Part shown: positions 25,380 through 34,012 of the stretch, piece by piece
How positions within the stretch are numbered: position 1 is the first letter of the stretch
Layout: every line of letters begins with the position of its first letter
Assembly (NCBI RefSeq): GCF_031085155.1
Contig: NZ_JAVHUL010000021.1
Location: 1 to 53,462, forward strand
Length of the DNA: 53,462 nt
Origin: Mesonia profundi
GTDB taxonomy: Bacteria; Bacteroidota; Bacteroidia; Flavobacteriales; Flavobacteriaceae
Direction: 5' to 3'
Position numbers and translations under genes: made by a program
Notes under the pieces: model-generated
Databases searched by the model: none
What the model was told of the DNA's origin: nothing
The model's input: the letters and a program-made list of their open reading frames with translations, nothing else

Positions 25380-25832
25380 TTATTTTACAGGAGTTTTTGA
25401 TTTATAAATTTTTTTGTTGTTGATTAATTCCATGATAGTATGGGCTACGCGGTTAAAAGTGGCAAGGTCTTCTTTAGGAATCGCATCGTTGACAGCTTCA
25501 TCAAACTTAAAGACCACCTCTTTAGAAAAGGCCCTCATTTCATTGCCAAATTCAGTGAGCTGGATGATAACACTTCTTCCGTCTTCTGGATTTCTTTTTC
25601 TAACGATTAGACCTTTATCTTCCATGGTTCGAAGTGTTCTCGAAAGACTCGTGGCTTCCATTCCCATTTTAGGACCTAAAGAGGTCGAGGGGGTGCCTTC
25701 ATCTGGATCTATGTTTAATAAAGCAAAACCAGTAGCCATAGTGCTTCCTTTTCTGCTGGCTTCCTCATTGTACATTTTAGAGACCGCAATCCAAGTGGCT
25801 CTTAACACATAGTCTATTGTTTTTTCTTTCAT
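25380..25832 (-). CDS. MarR family transcriptional regulator
   Basis: A 150-residue winged-helix protein. The DNA-binding part includes MGMEATSLSRTLRTMEDKGLIVRKRNPEDGRS (recognition helix plus wing, about 55-88) with helical dimerisation regions at both ends. It is the first gene of the fad operon, 2 bp before fadN, so it most likely controls its own operon, perhaps with an acyl-CoA as ligand; the ligand is inference. A near-perfect palindrome in its promoter region (25866-25883) is a good candidate operator. Bacillus uses a TetR-type regulator for the same enzyme set, so the regulator differs here. Confidence 0.9.
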   Translation of the reverse strand: MKEKTIDYVLRATWIAVSKMYNEEASRKGSTMATGFALLNIDPDEGTPSTSLGPKMGMEATSLSRTLRTMEDKGLIVRKRNPEDGRSVIIQLTEFGNEMRAFSKEVVFKFDEAVNDAIPKEDLATFNRVAHTIMELINNKKIYKSKTPVK

Positions 25833-25849
25833 ATATAATACTCATTGTT

Positions 25850-25857
25850 CAAATATA
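25850..25857 (-). promoter_or_regulatory. Candidate -7 element of the fad operon
   Basis: On the minus strand this reads TATATTTG, an exact TAnnTTTG match, 17 nt upstream of the marR start. No TTG is found at the ideal upstream spacing, where the palindrome at 25866-25883 sits instead. Confidence 0.5.
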
Positions 25858-25865
25858 ATAATTTT

Positions 25866-25883
25866 TATTATGCACGCATAATA
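25866..25883. promoter_or_regulatory. Palindromic operator candidate for the MarR regulator
   Basis: TATTATGCACGCATAATA: arms TATTATGC and GCATAATA are perfect inverted repeats around a 2-bp centre. The 18-bp size and its position just upstream of the -7 element fit a MarR-dimer site that blocks RNA polymerase, suggesting autorepression of the fad operon. Confidence 0.55.
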
Positions 25884-26249
25884 TTTAAGACTAAATTTTT
25901 GATGCGTTTAGAGAAATATAAATAGCTTTAACAGAAAGAGCTTAGAATTTCACTACGAAAGCTTTAAGATACATGATTATTTGATTTTAAAATAATTTTT
26001 AAGCAGCTCAACAATTAATCCCCGAGCTTCTTGATTTTAAAAAACATATGGAGAGCTTTTAAATAATAGTAGGAAATTGATGTCAACAAAATTTCATTTT
26101 CTTTTTAAAACTCGGAATTCCATTTAACAAAAATGGCTTTTTTGAACTGTATAATGTAGATTTAGATTTTTTTGAATTAAAAAAGAATACTTGCTAATCA
26201 AACAATTAAAAGGGTAGAAGGACTTTCTTATCTGAATATAAAATACAAA
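25884..26249. other. AT-rich intergenic region, no gene seen
   Basis: Strongly AT-rich, with poly-A and poly-T tracts and no open frame worth calling. I find no tRNA-like or other structured element except the terminator that follows at 26250-26279. Confidence 0.4.
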
Positions 26250-26279
26250 AAAACCTTCAAGTGCTTACCTGAAGGTTTT
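26250..26279 (-). terminator. Intrinsic terminator of the FadL-like gene
   Basis: AAAACCTTCA (26250-26259) pairs with TGAAGGTTTT (26270-26279) around a 10-nt loop. Read on the minus strand, a long T-run follows the stem. It lies 44 bp after the stop at 26324. Confidence 0.85.
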
Positions 26280-26323
26280 GTGTATATAATTTATGCCTAA
26301 TGCTTAGCCGCATATATGTAAAC

Positions 26324-27841
26324 TTACATATCTATCGCTAAAGTCAAAATATAGTTAGATCTAGAAAAGTTGATTTGAGCCTGATCTTGAAGTCCTGTTT
26401 GTAAGAGACTTGCGCTGTAATCTTGAGAAGAATAATCATAAGCAAAATCCAATCGCATTTTACCAAAACTATATCCTAATCCAGCAGAGTAACCGTTTAA
26501 TTCACTCATCGTATCTGAGTTAGGACTTTCCTCGTATCTATAACCTCCGCGTAAACTCCATTGCTTTATTCTGTACTCTCCACCAACTCTATAGGTGGAG
26601 GCAGCGTTGAGGTTGTCTTCAAAGTTTTGATTTTGTGTGCTGTAATCCATATGGTTGTCATAGCCCTGACTTAAATGTATGTTGGAATAATCTTTATGGC
26701 TATAGTCAAAACTTAATACACCCGTTTTTCCAAAAACAAGACCCAAACTACCTGTTAATTTCCCAGGAGTTCTTAATCTGTAATTAGGAAAGATGTTGGT
26801 TACAAAAGGATCTACCTCTTGTCCGCCAAGGTCATTGCTATAGGAGTATAAATATTGATTGGTTTCATCTGCAATGGAATACCAGGTAGGAGATTCGTAA
26901 CTTGCTCCTAATCTAATTAAGTCATTGACTTTAGCAATCAAACCCACTTGAAAAGAGAATCCAATCCCTATAGTGCTGAGGTTGTTTTCAAAAACAATTT
27001 CGTTAATCTCACTTGGGCTTCCTATTTGTTCATAAAATCTAGTACTTCTTTCATAGTTGATAAAATGACTGTTTAGGTTTAAACCCGCGTAGAAGTTATC
27101 AAAAAGTTGCATAGATCCGTTAACCGAAAACTCTCCGTTGAGACCTGTGGAACGATAGTCATATTGCTGAAAAAAACTATTTCCGCTTACATTAGAAGTG
27201 TAGGCTGTATTGTTGTCGCTGTTGCTTGCAGGATCAAAAAGAAAAGCATTGTACCCTAAATATGCGGTTTGCAAATCTGTATTTGAAAATCCTTCCCCAC
27301 TAAAATTACCTTCTCCTAAAAAAATATATCTGTCTTGAAGTGAATTAGAGTCTAAAAGCTCTAATGGAACTCCGTTGGCAAGATTTGTAAAATAATCTCC
27401 AATGGAAGTTTCATTATCTCCAGAAGCAGTAAAGCGATTGCTTAACGACTTTTTTTGGTTGTAAGCCACTCCAATGGTAAATTTAGAAATCGTAGCCTCT
27501 GGATTGCTATTATTGAATACAAAAACAGCTCCGGCTTGCGGAATGTGAAAATTGTTGTTGCGTCTTTCAGAAATTCCGTTTCTAAAGGCAACTTCATTAT
27601 TGTATGACTCATTGGCTAATGAAAACGAAGCAAAATTATGTAAGAAAACAGAAGAACCTGCGGGGTTCACTTTAAGAGCAGAAATATCTCCTCCTAAGGC
27701 TCCAAAAGCTCCACCCATCCCTACAAATCTAGCCGTACCCGATAATTCTTCCGAAGAAAATAACAAGGCATCATTACTAGATTGGGCGTAACTGCCCACT
27801 GTGATAAAAAAAGAAAAAAGACTTAATAATTTAATTTTCAT
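26324..27841 (-). CDS. OmpP1/FadL-type outer-membrane transport protein
   Basis: A 505-residue exported protein: signal peptide MKIKLLSLFSFFITVGSYAQ, then the segment TARFVGMGGAFGALGGDISALKVNPAGSS that marks the FadL/OmpP1 hatch region, followed by alternating beta-strand sequence ending in an aromatic-poor strand (YILTLAIDM). FadL-type barrels take up hydrophobic compounds such as fatty acids. Flavobacterial members are often labelled 'hemin receptor' without evidence. Its position beside the fad operon is suggestive of fatty-acid use, though the genes are separated by a terminator and 490 bp. It lies 25 bp after the low-complexity lipoprotein gene, likely in one transcript. Confidence 0.85.
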   Translation of the reverse strand: MKIKLLSLFSFFITVGSYAQSSNDALLFSSEELSGTARFVGMGGAFGALGGDISALKVNPAGSSVFLHNFASFSLANESYNNEVAFRNGISERRNNNFHIPQAGAVFVFNNSNPEATISKFTIGVAYNQKKSLSNRFTASGDNETSIGDYFTNLANGVPLELLDSNSLQDRYIFLGEGNFSGEGFSNTDLQTAYLGYNAFLFDPASNSDNNTAYTSNVSGNSFFQQYDYRSTGLNGEFSVNGSMQLFDNFYAGLNLNSHFINYERSTRFYEQIGSPSEINEIVFENNLSTIGIGFSFQVGLIAKVNDLIRLGASYESPTWYSIADETNQYLYSYSNDLGGQEVDPFVTNIFPNYRLRTPGKLTGSLGLVFGKTGVLSFDYSHKDYSNIHLSQGYDNHMDYSTQNQNFEDNLNAASTYRVGGEYRIKQWSLRGGYRYEESPNSDTMSELNGYSAGLGYSFGKMRLDFAYDYSSQDYSASLLQTGLQDQAQINFSRSNYILTLAIDM

Positions 27842-27866
27842 AGTTTTTCAAATAGAGTTCGTAAAA

Positions 27867-28979
27867 TTATCTTCTTCTTGAGGTTCTTCCGCCACCAGAA
27901 GAGCTTCCTGTACTTCTTGAGCTTCTTGTTGAACCAGAACTTCGGGTGGAAGAAGAAGAAGATTTTGTAGTAGGCGTACTTCTTGTAGATCTTGTATTGG
28001 TGTTTGAAGATCTAGTATTAGAATTCCCATTATAAGTTGGAGAAGAAGATCTATTCGTTCTAGAACTGTTGTTATAATAGCGATTTCTTTGATTAGAATT
28101 AGAGTTAGAACGGATACTAGAGTTGTTATTTCTTACCGCTCTTGTATTGCTATTATTACGATAATTAGAGTTCCTTCTAGCGTTTACATTTCTAGAATTT
28201 CTAACTGTTGTATTCCCTCTAGCATTAGAAGTATTTCTTCTGGTAGAGTTTGCATTTGAGTTTCTAGCACTAGAGGCATCTCTTCTATAACCGTTTCTAG
28301 CTGAATATCTACCTCTATAGTTTCCTCCGTTATTGTGGTAGGCATAGCTTTGATTCCCGTAATAGTATGGATTATTGTAGTAAGATCCATAATAACCTCC
28401 GTACCCATAGTATCCATAACCACCATATCCTCCATAACCCCAAGGTCTATAGTAGCCGCCCCATCCCCAAGGAGAGAAGCCTATGTGCCAATTATTGTAA
28501 TAGGGCGAGTTGTATCCATAACCTCCAAATGAAAATGGACTATATCCTCCATATAAATAAGGATTGTTGTCATAATAATTAATGGTGACATTAGAAGAAT
28601 TACTTCCCCATCCGCCTTCATTATTTCTATAACTTCCTTCGTTATAATAGTCTCCTTCTTGATTTACATTTTGTTGATTTGTATTATTATCATTAGAAGA
28701 ATAAGAATCTACATCGGTAAATACCGCAGTTTCATCATTATATTGCTGGGCTTGTGATATTTTCTCATTCTGTTCCGCAAAATAGTTTTCGTAATAGTGA
28801 TCTCCTTTCGTGGTTGCTTGAGAAGGTTCATTTTTATAGTCTCTATCTTGATTGGCGTAAATCCCATCCTTCTGATGCGAAGAATTGTTATAAGACCCGC
28901 AAGAAACTAAGGTAGCAACTGCGACTAAAATCATAGGCAGTTGTGTGGTTTTTTTAATATTTATGTGATGGTATAGCAT
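27867..28979 (-). CDS. Low-complexity putative lipoprotein (Tyr/Gly-rich, then Asn/Ser/Arg-rich)
   Basis: A 370-residue protein. A lipoprotein signal (hydrophobic MILVAVATLVSC, lipobox Cys about residue 27) is followed by a hydrophilic stretch. A Tyr/Gly-rich region with GYGGYGYYGYGGYYG repeats covers about 140-215, and an Arg/Asn/Ser/Thr-rich tail of about 150 residues ends SSGGGRTSRRR. No enzymatic motif is seen. The basic, disordered tail could bind nucleic acid, polysaccharide or cell wall; this is a guess from composition. An inner start at 28934 would leave only the hydrophobic core, so the longer start with two lysines before it is preferred. It is divergent from proS. Confidence 0.7.
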   Translation of the reverse strand: MLYHHINIKKTTQLPMILVAVATLVSCGSYNNSSHQKDGIYANQDRDYKNEPSQATTKGDHYYENYFAEQNEKISQAQQYNDETAVFTDVDSYSSNDNNTNQQNVNQEGDYYNEGSYRNNEGGWGSNSSNVTINYYDNNPYLYGGYSPFSFGGYGYNSPYYNNWHIGFSPWGWGGYYRPWGYGGYGGYGYYGYGGYYGSYYNNPYYYGNQSYAYHNNGGNYRGRYSARNGYRRDASSARNSNANSTRRNTSNARGNTTVRNSRNVNARRNSNYRNNSNTRAVRNNNSSIRSNSNSNQRNRYYNNSSRTNRSSSPTYNGNSNTRSSNTNTRSTRSTPTTKSSSSSTRSSGSTRSSRSTGSSSGGGRTSRRR

Positions 28980-28997
28980 ATCTTACGGTTTTAATTG

Positions 28998-29025
28998 TTG
29001 AACATATCAAATTTAATTAGTTTTG
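28998..29025 (+). promoter_or_regulatory. Candidate proS promoter
   Basis: TTG at 28998-29000 and TAGTTTTG at 29018-29025 with a 17-nt spacer fit the Bacteroidota consensus. Transcription would start near 29032, about 47 nt before the ATG at 29079. Confidence 0.55.
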
Positions 29026-29078
29026 TGCGAACTAACAATTCATTAACATAAACACAACATTTGTGCCAAATCAAATAT

Positions 29079-30557
29079 ATGAGTAATAAGCTAACGGAAA
29101 GAAAGAAGGATTATTCCAAATGGTATAACGAATTAGTAGTGCAAGCAGATCTTGCTGAAAACTCTGCTGTTAGGGGGTGTATGGTGATTAAACCATACGG
29201 ATATGCAATTTGGGAAAAGATGCAAGCGCAGCTAGATAAAAGGTTTAAAGAAACAGGTCATCAAAATGCTTATTTCCCTTTATTTGTTCCGAAGAGTTTA
29301 TTTGAAGCAGAAGAGAAAAATGCAGAAGGTTTTGCTAAAGAATGCGCCGTGGTGACGCACTACAGATTAAAAACAGATCCCAATGATAAAACAAAACTTG
29401 TTGTAGATCCAGAAGCTAAACTAGAAGAAGAATTGGTGGTTAGACCTACTTCCGAAGCGATTATTTGGAATACTTATAGAGGTTGGGTTCAATCCTACAG
29501 AGACTTACCTATATTAATCAACCAATGGGCTAATGTGGTGCGTTGGGAGATGCGAACCCGTTTATTTTTGAGAACGACAGAATTTTTATGGCAAGAAGGG
29601 CATACCGCTCATGCTACAAAGCAAGAAGCTTTAATTGAAGCGGAGAAAATGAATGATGTTTATGCTGAATTTGCGGAAGAATTTATGGCCATTCCTGTAG
29701 TGAAAGGTTTGAAATCTGAAAGTGAACGTTTCGCTGGCGCGGAAGAAACCTATTGTATTGAAGCTTTAATGCAAGACGGAAAAGCTTTACAGGCAGGAAC
29801 TTCACATTTCTTAGGACAAAATTTCGCGAAAGCTTTTGATGTAAAATATGCGAGTAAAGAAGGAAAGTTAGAGCATGTGTGGGCGACAAGCTGGGGCGTT
29901 TCTACAAGGCTTATGGGGGCTTTAATTATGACGCATAGCGATGATAAAGGTTTGGTTCTTCCTCCAAAATTAGCGCCTAATCAAGTGGTTATTGTGCCTA
30001 TTTACAAAGGAGAAGAGCAATTGAAAGAAATCTCTAAAAAAGCCAACGAATTAGCATCAGAACTTAGGAAAGCAGGAATTTCGGTGAAATTTGATGATCG
30101 CGACACACATAAACCAGGTTGGAAGTTTGCTCAATATGAGTTGCAAGGCGTTCCGTTAAGGATTGCTATAGGGCCAAAAGACTTAGAAAAAGGAACCGTA
30201 GAGCTAGCGAGAAGAGATACATTAACCAAAGAGTTTGTAAATCAAACTGAGGTGGTAGAGAAAGTAAAAGGCTTGATGATAGAAATTCAGGATACTCTTT
30301 TTCAGAAAGCTTTAGATTTTAGAAGTGAACACACGACCAAGGTGGATAGCTTTGAAGAGTTTAAAAAAGTGCTAAAAACTAAGGAAGGCTTTATTTTGGC
30401 ACATTGGGACGGAACTGCGGAGACGGAGACCAAAATAAAAGAGCTTACCAAGGCAACGATTAGATGTATCCCTTTAGATGCTGATATAGAGGAGGGTATA
30501 TGCGTGTTTTCTGGGAATCCTTCTAGCCAAAGAGTGCTTTTTGCAAAGGCTTATTAA
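29079..30557 (+). CDS. proS: Prolyl-tRNA synthetase, archaeal/eukaryotic (short) type
   Basis: Charges tRNA-Pro with proline. The 492-residue protein (ATG at 29079) is the short type lacking the editing insertion of bacterial-type ProS. It has class II motif 2 in [20 protein letters not shown] with EGHTAHA, motif 3 in [20 protein letters not shown], an anticodon-binding domain from about 290 (VVIVPIYKG), and a C-terminal zinc-binding-like domain ending in a Tyr (FAKAY), as in this type. The frame is open to 29061 but begins with a non-ATG codon there. Spacing to the tRNA genes is about 80 bp with its own promoter for them. Confidence 0.95.
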   Translation: MSNKLTERKKDYSKWYNELVVQADLAENSAVRGCMVIKPYGYAIWEKMQAQLDKRFKETGHQNAYFPLFVPKSLFEAEEKNAEGFAKECAVVTHYRLKTDPNDKTKLVVDPEAKLEEELVVRPTSEAIIWNTYRGWVQSYRDLPILINQWANVVRWEMRTRLFLRTTEFLWQEGHTAHATKQEALIEAEKMNDVYAEFAEEFMAIPVVKGLKSESERFAGAEETYCIEALMQDGKALQAGTSHFLGQNFAKAFDVKYASKEGKLEHVWATSWGVSTRLMGALIMTHSDDKGLVLPPKLAPNQVVIVPIYKGEEQLKEISKKANELASELRKAGISVKFDDRDTHKPGWKFAQYELQGVPLRIAIGPKDLEKGTVELARRDTLTKEFVNQTEVVEKVKGLMIEIQDTLFQKALDFRSEHTTKVDSFEEFKKVLKTKEGFILAHWDGTAETETKIKELTKATIRCIPLDADIEEGICVFSGNPSSQRVLFAKAY

Positions 30558-30584
30558 AATTTTTTGAAAATTTCTAATTTAAGA

Positions 30585-30615
30585 TTTGGTACATTGGAAA
30601 TAAGTATTATTTTTG
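30585..30615 (+). promoter_or_regulatory. Candidate promoter for tRNA-Glu genes and rpsT
   Basis: TTTG at 30585-30588, a 19-nt spacer and TATTTTTG at 30608-30615 match the Bacteroidota consensus well. The first tRNA begins 21 nt later. Confidence 0.65.
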
Positions 30616-30636
30616 CATCCGCATTGAAATAATAAC

Positions 30637-30708
30637 GGTCCGTTCGTCTAGGGGTTAGGACGCATGGTTTTCATCCATGTAACAGGGGTTCGATTCCCCT
30701 ACGGACTA
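30637..30708 (+). tRNA. tRNA-Glu (UUC), copy 1
   Basis: 72-nt cloverleaf. The acceptor stem GGTCCGT pairs with ACGGACT, the D-arm is GTCTAGGGGTTAGGAC, and the anticodon arm CATGG-TTTTCAT-CCATG carries anticodon TTC. The T-arm is CAGGGGTTCGATTCCCCTA. No 3' CCA is encoded. The sequence is identical to copy 2. Confidence 0.96.
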
Positions 30709-30751
30709 CAAGTTCTGAGCAGAATGCTCAATTGAAATATTAATAATTAAT

Positions 30752-30823
30752 GGTCCGTTCGTCTAGGGGTTAGGACGCATGGTTTTCATCCATGTAACAG
30801 GGGTTCGATTCCCCTACGGACTA
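30752..30823 (+). tRNA. tRNA-Glu (UUC), copy 2
   Basis: Identical 72-nt repeat of the tRNA at 30637-30708, 43 nt downstream and 27 nt before the rpsT start. It probably belongs to one transcript with copy 1 and rpsT, from which the tRNAs would be cut out. Confidence 0.96.
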
Positions 30824-30850
30824 CAATCAAAAATAAATAAACAAAGAGTT

Positions 30851-31099
30851 ATGGCAAATCATAAGTCGGCATTAAAGAGAATACGTAACAGTGAGGTAAA
30901 GCGTCTAAGAAACCGTTACCAACATAAAACTACACGTAATGCCATAAAGAAATTAAAAGGTGCAGATAAGAAAGAAGCAGAAGCTTTGTTTCCTACTGTA
31001 GTGGCAATGATAGATAAGTTAGCGAAGCGTAATGTAATACATACGAATAAAGCTTCTAACTTAAAATCAAAATTAGCAAAACACGTAGCAGCATTATAA
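30851..31099 (+). CDS. rpsT: 30S ribosomal protein S20
   Basis: An 82-residue basic protein starting [20 protein letters not shown] with the all-helical S20 pattern, [10 protein letters not shown] in the middle and [24 protein letters not shown] at the C-terminus. It binds 16S rRNA early in 30S assembly. The frame is open upstream into tRNA copy 2, but the ATG at 30851 gives the conserved N-terminus. It follows the tRNAs directly and is closed by a hairpin terminator about 30 bp after its stop. Confidence 0.96.
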   Translation: MANHKSALKRIRNSEVKRLRNRYQHKTTRNAIKKLKGADKKEAEALFPTVVAMIDKLAKRNVIHTNKASNLKSKLAKHVAAL

Positions 31100-31126
31100 G
31101 AAATTATAAGCTGACTTAAATTATAT

Positions 31127-31161
31127 AGAAAGCGCTTTTTCTGTGAGAAAGCGTTTTTTTT
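31127..31161 (+). terminator. Intrinsic terminator of rpsT
   Basis: An imperfect stem between AAGCGCTTTTTC (left) and GAGAAAGCGTTT (right), with two G-T pairs, is followed by eight T. It lies about 28 nt after the rpsT stop. Confidence 0.75.
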
Positions 31162-31273
31162 GTATGCGCTATTGTTTTATACTGGGAAGTAGAAGCAAAG
31201 CTTGTTATGGAGATAGCATCGCTTAGAATAAGTTGAGATCGTATCAATTTGTTATAAGACAGATAAGGAAATA

Positions 31274-31308
31274 AAAAAGCCTCAAGTAATTTTTACTTGA
31301 GGCTTTTT
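31274..31308 (-). terminator. Intrinsic terminator of rho
   Basis: A perfect 16-bp stem: AAAAAGCCTCAAGTAA (31274-31289) and TTACTTGAGGCTTTTT (31293-31308), with a T-run on the minus strand. It lies 20 bp after the rho stop. The rho gene itself thus ends in a Rho-independent terminator. Confidence 0.9.
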
Positions 31309-31327
31309 CTATAGATGATCTTTTTGA

Positions 31328-32986
31328 TTAACCATTCATAGAAACAAGAAATTCTTCGTTGTTTCTAGTGGATTTTATTTTGTCGTTGATAAACTCCATA
31401 GCTTCTACAGGATTCATATCTGCTAAGTACTTTCTAAGCACCCACATTCTCTGTATGGTCCCTTCATCCAATAAGATGTCATCTCTTCGTGTACTTGAAG
31501 AAGTAAGGTCTATGGCAGGGAAAATTCTTCTGTTAGAGATCTTTCTATCCAATTGAAGTTCCATATTTCCAGTTCCCTTAAATTCTTCAAAAATCACTTC
31601 GTCCATTTTAGAACCTGTATCTGTTAACGCAGTTGCGATAATAGAAAGAGAACCTCCATTTTCAATATTTCGAGCAGCACCAAAGAAACGTTTAGGTTTG
31701 TGTAGCGCGTTTGCATCTACACCACCACTTAATACTTTTCCGCTGGCAGGCTGTACGGTATTGTAAGCTCTAGCCAAACGCGTAATAGAATCTAATAAGA
31801 TCACTACATCGTGACCGCATTCTACCAATCGCTTCGCTTTTTCAAGAACGATGTTGGCCACTTTAACGTGTTCGTGAGCCTCTTTGTCAAATGTAGAAGC
31901 AACAACCTCTCCGCGTACGTTACGCTGCATATCGGTTACTTCTTCTGGACGTTCGTCTATTAAGAGTACAATTTGATATACTTCAGGATGATTGGCTGCA
32001 ATGGCATTCGCAATATCCTTCAGCAACATTGTTTTACCAGTTTTAGGCTGAGAAACAATCATTCCTCTTTGTCCTTTTCCAATAGGAGAAAATAAATCCA
32101 TAATTCTCGTAGAAACGGTACTTTGCTTTTCAGCAATATGGAATCTCTCTTCAGGGAAAAGCGGAGTTAAATGTTCAAAAGAAACACGATCTCGTACCAC
32201 TTGTGGATCAAGGCCGTTAATTTTGTTGACTTTAATAAGAGGGAAATATTTCTCTCCTTCTTTTGGAGGTCTTATTTGTCCTAAAACCGTATCTCCGGTT
32301 TTTAAACCGAAAAGTCTTATTTGCGATTGAGATACATAAATATCATCAGGAGAAGAAAGGTAGTTATAATCAGATGATCTTAAGAAACCATACCCATCTT
32401 GCATGATGTCTAAAACTCCTTCACTTTCTATAATAGCGTCAAACTCATAATCTGGGTCACGGTAGCGATTTCTTTTATCTCTATTGCCGTTATCTCTATT
32501 CCCGTTATTTTTTTGATTGCTCGGTTTTGGATGATCTTTTTTGCCTCTTGTGTTGCTGGTGTCTTTGTTTGACTTTTGCTGAGGACTTTTCTTTTCTGGA
32601 GCTTTAGCTTTAGAAGAAGGCTTATTGGTAGAGGTTTTAGAATCCTCTTTTTTGTCTTCTTTTTTATCTTCTCTCTTGTTAGGTTTATGGACAACCTTTT
32701 TGGGTGCAGGTTTTTTTTCTGCAGAAGAAGTTTCTTCTTTTTTCTCCTGTTTAGGAGCCGCTTTGCGTTCTCTTTTTACGGGAGCTTTTTTAGGCGCTGG
32801 TTTATCTGTTGTAGCATCATCTTTTAGCGCTTCTTTCACCTTATTAGGATTGGCAGCTTGATAATCTAGAATTTGATAAACTAAGTCTAATTTCTTTAAA
32901 GCTCTGTACTTAGGTACATTAAGCGTTTTTGCAATTTCTTGAAGCTCAGGAAGCTTCTTTGCCTTTAATTCAGATATTTCTAACAT
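31328..32986 (-). CDS. rho: Transcription termination factor Rho with long Lys-rich insert
   Basis: Hexameric RNA helicase that ends transcription at Rho-dependent sites. The 552-residue protein has an N-terminal Rho_N helical domain (about 1-43), a disordered insert of about 130 residues rich in Lys, Pro, Ser, Glu and Asn (about 50-178), and a cold-shock-like RNA-binding domain (about 185-255, [15 protein letters not shown]). The RecA-type motor has Walker A SQPKTGKT (about 312-319), [16 protein letters not shown] as Walker B/Q-loop region, and RRIFPAID. E. coli Rho is 419 residues; the difference is the insert. Inserted regions of this kind are known from other Rho proteins and have been linked to extra RNA binding or phase separation. 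Confidence 0.95.
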   Translation of the reverse strand: MLEISELKAKKLPELQEIAKTLNVPKYRALKKLDLVYQILDYQAANPNKVKEALKDDATTDKPAPKKAPVKRERKAAPKQEKKEETSSAEKKPAPKKVVHKPNKREDKKEDKKEDSKTSTNKPSSKAKAPEKKSPQQKSNKDTSNTRGKKDHPKPSNQKNNGNRDNGNRDKRNRYRDPDYEFDAIIESEGVLDIMQDGYGFLRSSDYNYLSSPDDIYVSQSQIRLFGLKTGDTVLGQIRPPKEGEKYFPLIKVNKINGLDPQVVRDRVSFEHLTPLFPEERFHIAEKQSTVSTRIMDLFSPIGKGQRGMIVSQPKTGKTMLLKDIANAIAANHPEVYQIVLLIDERPEEVTDMQRNVRGEVVASTFDKEAHEHVKVANIVLEKAKRLVECGHDVVILLDSITRLARAYNTVQPASGKVLSGGVDANALHKPKRFFGAARNIENGGSLSIIATALTDTGSKMDEVIFEEFKGTGNMELQLDRKISNRRIFPAIDLTSSSTRRDDILLDEGTIQRMWVLRKYLADMNPVEAMEFINDKIKSTRNNEEFLVSMNG

Positions 32987-33165
32987 TTAGTAATGAGGTA
33001 TAATGATAATTTTTCTTTAGAATAAAATTTCTAAAATTTCAAAGTAGATTTTTTTTGAAAAAAAATTGAAGTTATAAGTAACCTTTATTGAAGTGGTTAC
33101 GACTAGTTTATGCAATTATACAACTTTATTTTTAAAAATAAAGTTTTAGAATACAATTAATATTA

Positions 33166-33173
33166 TATTTTTG
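33166..33173 (+). promoter_or_regulatory. Candidate -7 element for the DUF4293 gene
   Basis: TATTTTTG, an exact TAnnTTTG match, 20 nt before the ATG at 33194. The -33 region has only TTTTA at about the right distance. Confidence 0.4.
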
Positions 33174-33193
33174 TGCTTTAGAGAATAGAAAAA

Positions 33194-33604
33194 ATGATTC
33201 AAAGAATACAAAGCGTTTACTTGTTCCTTATCATAATTGTAGTGGCCCTAGGCTCCTATTTTTTGAGTATTTGGACCAATGAAAGTGGAGAAAGTGTTTA
33301 TGCGATAGATAGACTTTATATATTCGGTGCCTTTTCGCTGAGTAGTATATTGGCTTTGGTAACTATTTTCTTATATAAAAATAGAAAACTTCAATTTGTA
33401 GTGAATAGATTGAACATCATATTAAACTTTATTTTACTAGGATTTTTTGTTTACTGGTCGCTAATGGTACCTGGAGAAATGCAAATTTCTGAGAATGGTA
33501 TTGGGATGTTTCTTCCTATTATTTCTATCGTTTTACTAGTGATGGCCAATAAAGCCATCAAAAAGGACGAAGCACTCGTAAAATCTGTAGACCGTTTACG
33601 ATAA
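33194..33604 (+). CDS. DUF4293 family membrane protein
   Basis: A 136-residue integral membrane protein beginning MIQRIQSVYLFLIIIV, the signature start of DUF4293. Four hydrophobic helices lie at about 7-27, 44-62, 73-91 and 99-119, with a charged C-terminal tail (KKDEALVKSVDRLR). The family is restricted mainly to Bacteroidota and has no known function. It is divergent from rho, a neighbourhood often kept in Flavobacteriaceae as far as I recall. A terminator follows 30 bp after the stop. Confidence 0.85.
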   Translation: MIQRIQSVYLFLIIIVVALGSYFLSIWTNESGESVYAIDRLYIFGAFSLSSILALVTIFLYKNRKLQFVVNRLNIILNFILLGFFVYWSLMVPGEMQISENGIGMFLPIISIVLLVMANKAIKKDEALVKSVDRLR

Positions 33605-33633
33605 ACCTTATATCTTAGTAGTATTAGTGCGTG

Positions 33634-33668
33634 AAACCCAGGAGTAATTTACTTCTGGGTTTTTTTTC
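33634..33668 (+). terminator. Intrinsic terminator of the DUF4293 gene
   Basis: AAACCCAGGAGTAA (33634-33647) and TTACTTCTGGGTTT (33649-33662) form a nearly perfect stem followed by a T-run. Confidence 0.85.
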
Positions 33669-34012
33669 TATTAAGACAAATAAATTTCTGCTGAACAAGC
33701 TTGACTTCCGGTAATTAGGTTTCTGTTATAGCTGTCTGTTGGTGGTCGAGTTTTTATTCCGCGAAAGCGTTATAAAAAGCTGCCGTTATTGCCTGTCTGT
33801 CGGCAGGTCCCTTTTATATACTTATCACATAGAACCTCATTCTAATCCAATCTCTTTTTAGTTGTTAATTTTTTATTGGTTTGGTTGTGAAAAAGAATAA
33901 CACTGCGATTGGTCTTAATATTTTTGGAATTAAGACCAGATTTAATTGTTAATATATTTTGAAATCTGTTATATTGCGAATTGAACCAAATTTAACTTAA
34001 AATAACCTACTT
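33669..34012. other. Intergenic region with a dispersed palindromic repeat
   Basis: No gene. It holds repeat copy 1 (33749-33812) and an AT-rich leader for the FnIII cargo gene. No exact TAnnTTTG element is seen close to the start at 34013. Confidence 0.45.
33749..33812. repeat. Dispersed palindromic repeat, copy 1 (upstream of FnIII gene)
   Basis: Core TTTTTATTCCGC-GAAAGCG-TTATAAAAAGCTGCCG matches copy 2 at 37813-37865 with four mismatches over about 42 nt, in the same orientation. The core itself folds (TTTTTAT with ATAAAAA; CGC with GCG). Copy 1 carries an extra small hairpin, CCTGTCTGTCGGCAGG (33792-33807), before the shared CCCTTTT. Confidence 0.65.

Noticed and set aside
28335-28582. 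Short open frames opposite the low-complexity lipoprotein
   Set aside because: They mirror the GGY/RNS-biased codons and have no start or promoter support.
32576-32861. Open frames of 83 and 78 codons opposite the rho insert
   Set aside because: They are mirror images of the Lys-rich insert (Phe/Leu/Ser-rich) and are a by-product of its base composition.
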